Shown: in pieces, positions 5,197 through 9,354 of the stretch | Layout of the letters: every line of letters begins with the position of its first letter | How positions within the stretch are numbered: position 1 is the first letter of the stretch | Origin: an uncultured Lachnospiraceae bacterium | GTDB lineage: Bacteria > Bacillota > Clostridia > Lachnospirales > Lachnospiraceae | Assembly: GCA_948468325.1 (NCBI GenBank) | Contig: CAOKHR010000076.1 | Location: 1 to 9,354, forward strand | Direction of reading: 5' to 3' | Length of the DNA stretch: 9,354 nt | Notes under the pieces: generated by a model | Told to the model about the DNA's origin: nothing | Seen by the model: the letters and a program-made list of their open reading frames with translations, nothing else | The model's database searches: none | Translations under genes and position numbers: made by a program

Positions 5197-5263
5197 TTAA
5201 AATATAAAATTTTTTTGTTTTTTCTTAAAAATAAAAGAACAGGAAGAAAGTGAGGCACGAAAA

Positions 5264-6583
5264 ATGGGTTTAATGACATTTAAAGGCGGTGTCCATCCAT
5301 ATGATGGCAAAGACTTGTCCAAGGATAAGCCGATCCGTGAATTATTACCCAAGGGTGAGCTGGTATATCCGCTTTCGCAGCATATCGGCGCTCCGGCAAA
5401 TCCGATTGTTGCTGTTGGGGATGCTGTTTTAAGAGGCCAGAAGATTGCGGAAGCAGGAGGGTTCGTATCTGCACCCATTTATGCATCTGTATCGGGGAAA
5501 GTAAAAGCAATTGAGCCGCGCCGTGTGACTGTCGGAGACATGGTAAAATCAATTGTAATCGAAAGCGACGGAGAGATGAAAGAAGTCGAGTATACGGAAA
5601 CAAAGGATTATTCATCTCTTTCCGGCGAAGAGATTATCGGCAGGATTAAAGAAGCCGGTATTGTAGGTATGGGAGGCGCAGGTTTTCCTACACATGTAAA
5701 GCTTTCACCAAAAGAACCGGACAAAATCGAATACATCATTGCGAACTGTGCGGAATGCGAGCCGTATCTGACATCAGATTACCGCAGAATGATAGAACAG
5801 CCCGAGAAGCTCGTAGAAGGAATGAAGATTGTTCTTAAGCTTTTCCCAAATGCAAAAGGTGTATTCGGTGTTGAGGACAACAAACCGGACTGTATTGCAA
5901 AGTTGAAAGAGCTGACACAGAATGAATCCCGTATGGAAGTGGCAGAACTTAAGACAAAATATCCGCAGGGCGGTGAGCGTCAGTTAATTTATGCAGTTAC
6001 AAAGCGTTCCATTAATTCCAAAATGCTTCCGGCAGACGCCGGCTGTATTGTGGACAATGTCGAGACGCTGGTTGCAATTTATCATGCAGTTGTACTTGGA
6101 CAGCCGCTTATGAACCGGATTTTTACCGTAACGGGAAATGCGGTTACGGATCCTCAGAATTTTTATATCTGTATCGGAACGAATTACCGTGAATTGTTAG
6201 AAGCGGCAGGAGGCTTCAAAACAGAGTGCAAAAAGATGATTGCCGGAGGCCCTATGATGGGCTTTGCCATGTTTGATTTGGATGTTCCGACGACAAAGAC
6301 CACATCGTCCCTTCTTTGTTTTACAAAAGACGAAGTGGCAGAATATGAAAGTACTGCCTGCATCAACTGCGGCCGCTGCGTAGAAGCCTGTCCGGAGCTT
6401 TTAGTTCCGTCCAGACTGGCAGATTATTCCGAACACGGACAAAATGATGTATTTGAAAAATGGCATGGGTTAGAATGTGTAGAATGCGGAAGCTGCAGCT
6501 ATATATGTCCTGCAAAACGGCCTCTGGCACAGTCAATCAAGACAATGAAGAAGCAGGTTTTAGCGGCAAAGAGAAAAAAATAG
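5264..6583 (+). CDS. rnfC: Rnf complex subunit RnfC (NADH-binding, two [4Fe-4S] clusters)
   Basis: 439 residues, the usual length for clostridial RnfC. Start ATG 5264 (MGLMTFKGGVHP) follows GTGAGG (5250-5255) at 8 bases; the FKGGVHP opening is the RnfC N-terminal barrel signature. The Gly-rich loop GMGGAGFPTHVK at 135-146 belongs to the NADH/FMN-binding domain shared with complex I NuoF, followed by ANCAECEPYL and an SLBB-like region. The C-terminus carries two CxxCxxCxxxCP motifs: C366/C369/C372/C376 and C405/C408/C411/C415, for two [4Fe-4S] clusters. In the Rnf complex this peripheral cytoplasmic subunit hands electrons from ferredoxin (via RnfB) to NAD+, or the reverse. It is the first gene of the operon, directly behind the promoter and candidate operator. 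Shorter than proteobacterial RnfC, as it lacks the long Ala/Lys-rich tail. Confidence 0.97.
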   Translation: MGLMTFKGGVHPYDGKDLSKDKPIRELLPKGELVYPLSQHIGAPANPIVAVGDAVLRGQKIAEAGGFVSAPIYASVSGKVKAIEPRRVTVGDMVKSIVIESDGEMKEVEYTETKDYSSLSGEEIIGRIKEAGIVGMGGAGFPTHVKLSPKEPDKIEYIIANCAECEPYLTSDYRRMIEQPEKLVEGMKIVLKLFPNAKGVFGVEDNKPDCIAKLKELTQNESRMEVAELKTKYPQGGERQLIYAVTKRSINSKMLPADAGCIVDNVETLVAIYHAVVLGQPLMNRIFTVTGNAVTDPQNFYICIGTNYRELLEAAGGFKTECKKMIAGGPMMGFAMFDLDVPTTKTTSSLLCFTKDEVAEYESTACINCGRCVEACPELLVPSRLADYSEHGQNDVFEKWHGLECVECGSCSYICPAKRPLAQSIKTMKKQVLAAKRKK

Positions 6584-6606
6584 TACATTAGAAAGAGGTG
6601 GATATT

Positions 6607-7548
6607 GTGAGTGATTTATATAATGTGTCATCATCACCCCATGTTCGTTCCAAAGATACCAGCAGCCGTATTATGTTATATGTGATTCTTGCATTGCTGC
6701 CGACGACATGCTTTGGTATCTGGAATTTTGGATACAGGGCGCTGATTTTGATTCTTGTTACCATTGCAAGCTGTGTGGCTTCCGAATGGGTATTTGAAAA
6801 AATTGTACATAAAAAGAGCACGATAAACGATTTCAGTGCAGTTGTGACGGGACTTCTTTTAGCGCTGAACCTTCCGGCAACACTGCCCTGGTGGGAAGCT
6901 GTCATTGGCGGTGTTTTTGCGATTGTCATTGTAAAGATGATGTTTGGCGGACTGGGACAGAATTTTATGAACCCGGCGCTTGGCGCGAGATGTTTCCTTT
7001 TGATTGCGTTTGCGGCAGACATGGTTAAATTTGAGATTGATGCCTATACCGGAGCTACACCGCTTGCGGCAATGCGCAATAACGAAGCTGTCAATACTAT
7101 GGATATGCTGATTGGAAAGACGGCGGGAACAATCGGTGAGACTTCTGCCATTGCAATTTTAATTGGGGCAGTCATCCTGATTTTGTTCGGCGTAATTGAT
7201 TTGAAAATACCCGGAACTTATATTGTGACATTTGTTATTTTTATCCTGATTTTCGGCGGACGTGGATTTGATCCGCAATATATTACGGCACAGCTTTGCG
7301 GCGGCGGTCTGATGCTTGGCGCATTCTTTATGGCAACAGACTATGTTACTTCTCCCATTACACCAATCGGCAAAATTTTGTTCGGTATCTGCCTTGGTGT
7401 GCTGACAGGGGTGTTCCGTATGTATGGAGCCAATGCGGAGGGCGTTTCTTTTGCAATTATTTTAAGCAACCTTCTGGTGCCAATGATTGAGAAAATCACG
7501 GTTCCGAGAGCCTTTGGACTGGTAAAGGAGGGAAAAAAGCATGAATAA
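6607..7548 (+). CDS. rnfD: Rnf complex subunit RnfD (membrane, covalent FMN)
   Basis: 313 residues from GTG 6607 (VSDLYNVSSSPH). This start is preferred to the in-frame GTG at 6598, because the ribosome binding site GAGGTG (6595-6600) overlaps the latter, while 6607 has 6-base spacing and gives the family's usual N-terminus with SSSPH. The protein is strongly hydrophobic, with about ten transmembrane helices, and has the NqrB/RnfD signatures NFMNPALGAR and YTGATPLA. The Thr of TGAT (T151) is the expected phosphoester-linked FMN site, modified by ApbE-type flavin transferases in this family. In the complex RnfD is part of the ion-translocating membrane core. It follows rnfC by 23 bp and overlaps rnfG by 8 bp. 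No apbE gene is visible in the window. Confidence 0.95.
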   Translation: MSDLYNVSSSPHVRSKDTSSRIMLYVILALLPTTCFGIWNFGYRALILILVTIASCVASEWVFEKIVHKKSTINDFSAVVTGLLLALNLPATLPWWEAVIGGVFAIVIVKMMFGGLGQNFMNPALGARCFLLIAFAADMVKFEIDAYTGATPLAAMRNNEAVNTMDMLIGKTAGTIGETSAIAILIGAVILILFGVIDLKIPGTYIVTFVIFILIFGGRGFDPQYITAQLCGGGLMLGAFFMATDYVTSPITPIGKILFGICLGVLTGVFRMYGANAEGVSFAIILSNLLVPMIEKITVPRAFGLVKEGKKHE

Positions 7549-8149
7549 AAAAATAGTGCATGACGCGTTGATTCTGACTGCGTTTACTCTGGTGCTTGGT
7601 TTCATTCTGGGGCTTGTTTATGATATTACAAAAGATCCGATTGCAGAGGCAGACCGCGCGGCGACTCAGGCGGCATATCAGAAAGTATTTGAAAACGCCA
7701 AATTTGACCCTTATGAAGCATTTGACAAGGAACAGGCAGATTCTATTATGCAGGATAACGGATATGCAGATGAAATTACCGGCGTTCAGGTTGCAAAAGA
7801 TGACAGCGGAAATACATTAGGCTATGTTGTGACAGTACTGGCCAAGGACGGCAGCCAGGGGAGTATTACATTTTCCGTAGGGATTCAAAATGACGGTACG
7901 GTAAACGGATACTCCATTACAAGCATCGCAGAGACGCCGGGGCTTGGAGATAAAGCAAAGACGGAAGAGTTTTCCGGACAGTTTAAAGAAAAGCAGGTAG
8001 ATGCTTTTGAAGTCGTAAAACAGAAACCGGCTTCTGACAGTGAAATTGAAGCAATTTCTGCTGCAACGATTACGTCAAGGGCTATGACAAATGGAGTAAA
8101 TGCCTGTATCACATACTTCCGTAACGTATTGGAAGGAGGCGCACAATAA
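7541..8149 (+). CDS. rnfG: Rnf complex subunit RnfG (covalent FMN, extracytoplasmic)
   Basis: 202 residues, normal for the family. ATG 7541 follows AAAGGAGGG (7524-7532). A single N-terminal membrane helix (about 9-29, ILTAFTLVLGFILGLVY) anchors the protein, and the rest forms an FMN-binding domain on the outer face of the membrane: VQVAKDDSGNTLGYVVTV, GITxx-type strands, SIAETPGLGDKAK (about 129-141) and EIEAISAATITSRAMTNGV. The covalent FMN is expected on T176 of SAAT; the more common form is SGAT or TGAT, so residue 174 is Ala in place of Gly. RnfG passes electrons within the membrane complex. It overlaps rnfD by 8 bp (start inside the rnfD end) and rnfE by one base (TAATG), showing translational coupling on both sides. 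Confidence 0.95.
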   Translation: MNKKIVHDALILTAFTLVLGFILGLVYDITKDPIAEADRAATQAAYQKVFENAKFDPYEAFDKEQADSIMQDNGYADEITGVQVAKDDSGNTLGYVVTVLAKDGSQGSITFSVGIQNDGTVNGYSITSIAETPGLGDKAKTEEFSGQFKEKQVDAFEVVKQKPASDSEIEAISAATITSRAMTNGVNACITYFRNVLEGGAQ

Positions 8150-8844
8150 TGAATAAATATACAGAACGTTTGATAAATGGTCTGATTAAAGAAAATCCCA
8201 CATTTGTTCTGATGCTTGGTATGTGTCCGACGCTTGCCGTTACGACATCGGCAATGAACGGTCTTGGTATGGGACTTTCCACGACATTGGTACTTGTGTT
8301 TTCCAATCTTTTGATTTCTTTATTCCGAAAAGTGATTCCGGACGGTGTGCGTATGCCGGCATTTATTGTAATTGTAGCATCGCTTGTTACCGTAGTGGAA
8401 TTTTTGATGAAGGCATATACGCCGGATCTTGCAGTACAGCTTGGCGTATATATTCCTTTAATCGTAGTAAACTGTATTATTCTTGGCCGTGCAGAAAGCT
8501 ATGCATCTAAGAATCCTGTACTTCCGTCTATTTTTGACGGTATCGGTATGGGGCTTGGATTTACATTCGGTCTTACCAGTATCGGTATTATCCGGGAGAT
8601 TCTCGGAGCAGGCCAGATCTTTGGCGCACAGATTCTTTCTCTGGAATGGTTTACACCGGTTACGATTTTTGTTATGGCGCCGGGAGCATTCCTTGTGCTG
8701 GCATTTCTTGTAGCAATTATGAATATTGTCAGAGAGAAGATGGATGCAAAGGGCAAACCGCTTGCTGCTCCTTCCGGATGTCTGACAGGAGACTGTGCAT
8801 CCTGCAGCCAGTCTGCAATGTGTACCGGAAAAAAATCAGAATAG
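8149..8844 (+). CDS. rnfE: Rnf complex subunit RnfE (integral membrane)
   Basis: 231 residues. ATG 8149 shares its A with the rnfG stop and follows GGAAGGAGG (8131-8139). Six transmembrane helices are expected in the RnfA/RnfE/NqrD/NqrE fold. The conserved half-helix cysteines are at C26 (LGMCPTLAVT) and C109 (VNCIILGRAESYA); in the known complexes these, with the matching pair of RnfA, hold an iron centre in the membrane core. GLGFTFGLTSIGIIREILGAG (about 136-156) is typical of the family. After the last helix a cytoplasmic tail (about 198-231) carries four cysteines, C211, C216, C219 and C225, spaced C-x4-C-x2-C-x5-C. Short proteobacterial homologues lack such a tail. It may bind a metal or cluster, but that is inference. 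Confidence 0.95.
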   Translation: MNKYTERLINGLIKENPTFVLMLGMCPTLAVTTSAMNGLGMGLSTTLVLVFSNLLISLFRKVIPDGVRMPAFIVIVASLVTVVEFLMKAYTPDLAVQLGVYIPLIVVNCIILGRAESYASKNPVLPSIFDGIGMGLGFTFGLTSIGIIREILGAGQIFGAQILSLEWFTPVTIFVMAPGAFLVLAFLVAIMNIVREKMDAKGKPLAAPSGCLTGDCASCSQSAMCTGKKSE

Positions 8845-8858
8845 GGGGATAGATACGG

Positions 8859-9354
8859 ATGAAAACATTAATTTTAATTGCAATCGGTTCTGCGGTTGTC
8901 AACAACGTTGTTTTGAGCCAGTTTTTGGGCATCTGTCCGTTTTTGGGCGTATCGAAAAAAACGGAAACTGCTGCCGGAATGGGCGGGGCCGTTATTTTCG
9001 TTATCGGAATTGCCTCTTTTGTGACATCACTTATTTATAAATTTATTTTGACGCCGACGGATACCCAGTATCTGCAGACGATTGTCTTTATTCTCGTTAT
9101 TGCGGCACTGGTTCAGTTTGTAGAGATGTTTTTAAAGAAATCCATACCGTCTCTGTATGAAAGTCTGGGAGTATATCTTCCGTTGATTACTACAAACTGT
9201 GCAGTTCTTGGTGTTGCACTGACAAATGTAACGAAAGAGTATGGAATTTTGGAAAGCGTTGTCAATGGACTGGCAACGGCAGTCGGATTTTTCATTGCTA
9301 TCTGCATTATGGCTGGAATCCGTGAAAAAATTGAATATAATGACATTCCAAAAC
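8859..9354 (+). CDS. rnfA: Rnf complex subunit RnfA, N-terminal 165 codons (3' end outside window)
   Basis: The frame opens at ATG 8859 and runs through the right edge without a stop, so about 25 residues of the usual 190 are missing. AGGGGG (8843-8848) overlaps the rnfE stop and lies 10 bases upstream of the start. The sequence is clearly RnfA: MKTLILIAIGSAVVNNVVLS, then QFLGICPFLGVSKK with C26, and LPLITTNCAVLGVAL with C114, the partner cysteines to C26 and C109 of RnfE. Several membrane helices are visible, with topology inverted relative to its paralogue RnfE. Gap to rnfE is 14 bp. The order C-D-G-E-A predicts that rnfB, the ferredoxin-interacting Fe-S subunit, follows immediately. Confidence 0.96.
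   Translation, partial: MKTLILIAIGSAVVNNVVLSQFLGICPFLGVSKKTETAAGMGGAVIFVIGIASFVTSLIYKFILTPTDTQYLQTIVFILVIAALVQFVEMFLKKSIPSLYESLGVYLPLITTNCAVLGVALTNVTKEYGILESVVNGLATAVGFFIAICIMAGIREKIEYNDIPK

Noticed and set aside
5197..5226. Terminator or attenuator in the T-rich rnf leader
   Set aside because: T runs are present but there is no GC-containing stem before them; I see only AT-rich sequence.
7885..8756. Antisense open frames inside rnfG and rnfE (and others opposite rnfC and rnfD)
   Set aside because: They lack ribosome binding sites and recognisable domains and lie wholly opposite clear genes, as expected for chance frames.
1..9354. CRISPR array, tRNA, rRNA, insertion-sequence transposase or phage integrase
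   Set aside because: I found no spaced short repeats, cloverleaf-like sequence or transposase/integrase frame; the only long repeat is the pair flanking mazEF.

Overview
The window looks like chromosomal DNA from an anaerobic, low-GC Clostridia, most likely a Lachnospiraceae gut bacterium. This is inferred from a six-gene-type rnf operon in the order C-D-G-E-A, a surface protein ending in BspA-type leucine-rich repeats with a Lys-rich C-terminus, a Big_2 (Ig-like) fragment, AT-rich spacers and strong AGGAGG-type ribosome binding sites. I cannot name the species.

Left part (1-2193): the 3' end of a BspA/LRR_5 surface protein; a small zinc-ribbon protein with two membrane segments; a membrane-anchored coiled-coil protein of unknown function; and an orphan C-terminal piece of a Big_2 surface domain abutting, in another frame, the stop codon of the coiled-coil gene. 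This stretch has the look of an accessory region assembled from pieces.

Middle (2194-3350): a small unknown ORF with its own promoter and terminator, then a complete mazEF-type toxin-antitoxin pair behind a textbook sigma-A promoter that overlaps two GTATATAC palindromes (probable autoregulatory operator). After mazF lies a second, decayed copy of the small ORF's centre plus its terminator, carrying one inserted A and a 65-bp deletion between 8-bp repeats. The TA pair is therefore bracketed by direct repeats.

Minus-strand pair (3348-5050): a Uma2-family putative endonuclease and a DEDD-type 3'-5' exonuclease (YprB-like RNase H fold), each with its own TGn-TATAAT extended -10 promoter. The exonuclease promoter is divergent from the rnf promoter.

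Right part (5163-9354): rnfC, rnfD, rnfG, rnfE and the first 165 codons of rnfA, tightly packed (overlaps of 8 and 1 bp, gaps of 14-23 bp). These encode the Rnf complex, which oxidises reduced ferredoxin with NAD+ and pumps Na+ or H+ across the membrane. rnfB is expected just beyond the right edge. RnfC carries the NADH/FMN site and two [4Fe-4S] clusters, RnfD and RnfG carry covalent FMN, and RnfA/RnfE are the paralogous membrane pair with conserved cysteines. The rnf promoter overlaps a 26-bp inverted repeat that could be an operator.

I see no wholly new system. The least explained items are the repeat-bracketed mazEF cassette, the zinc-ribbon/coiled-coil membrane pair, the rnf operator candidate and the Cys-rich tail of RnfE.
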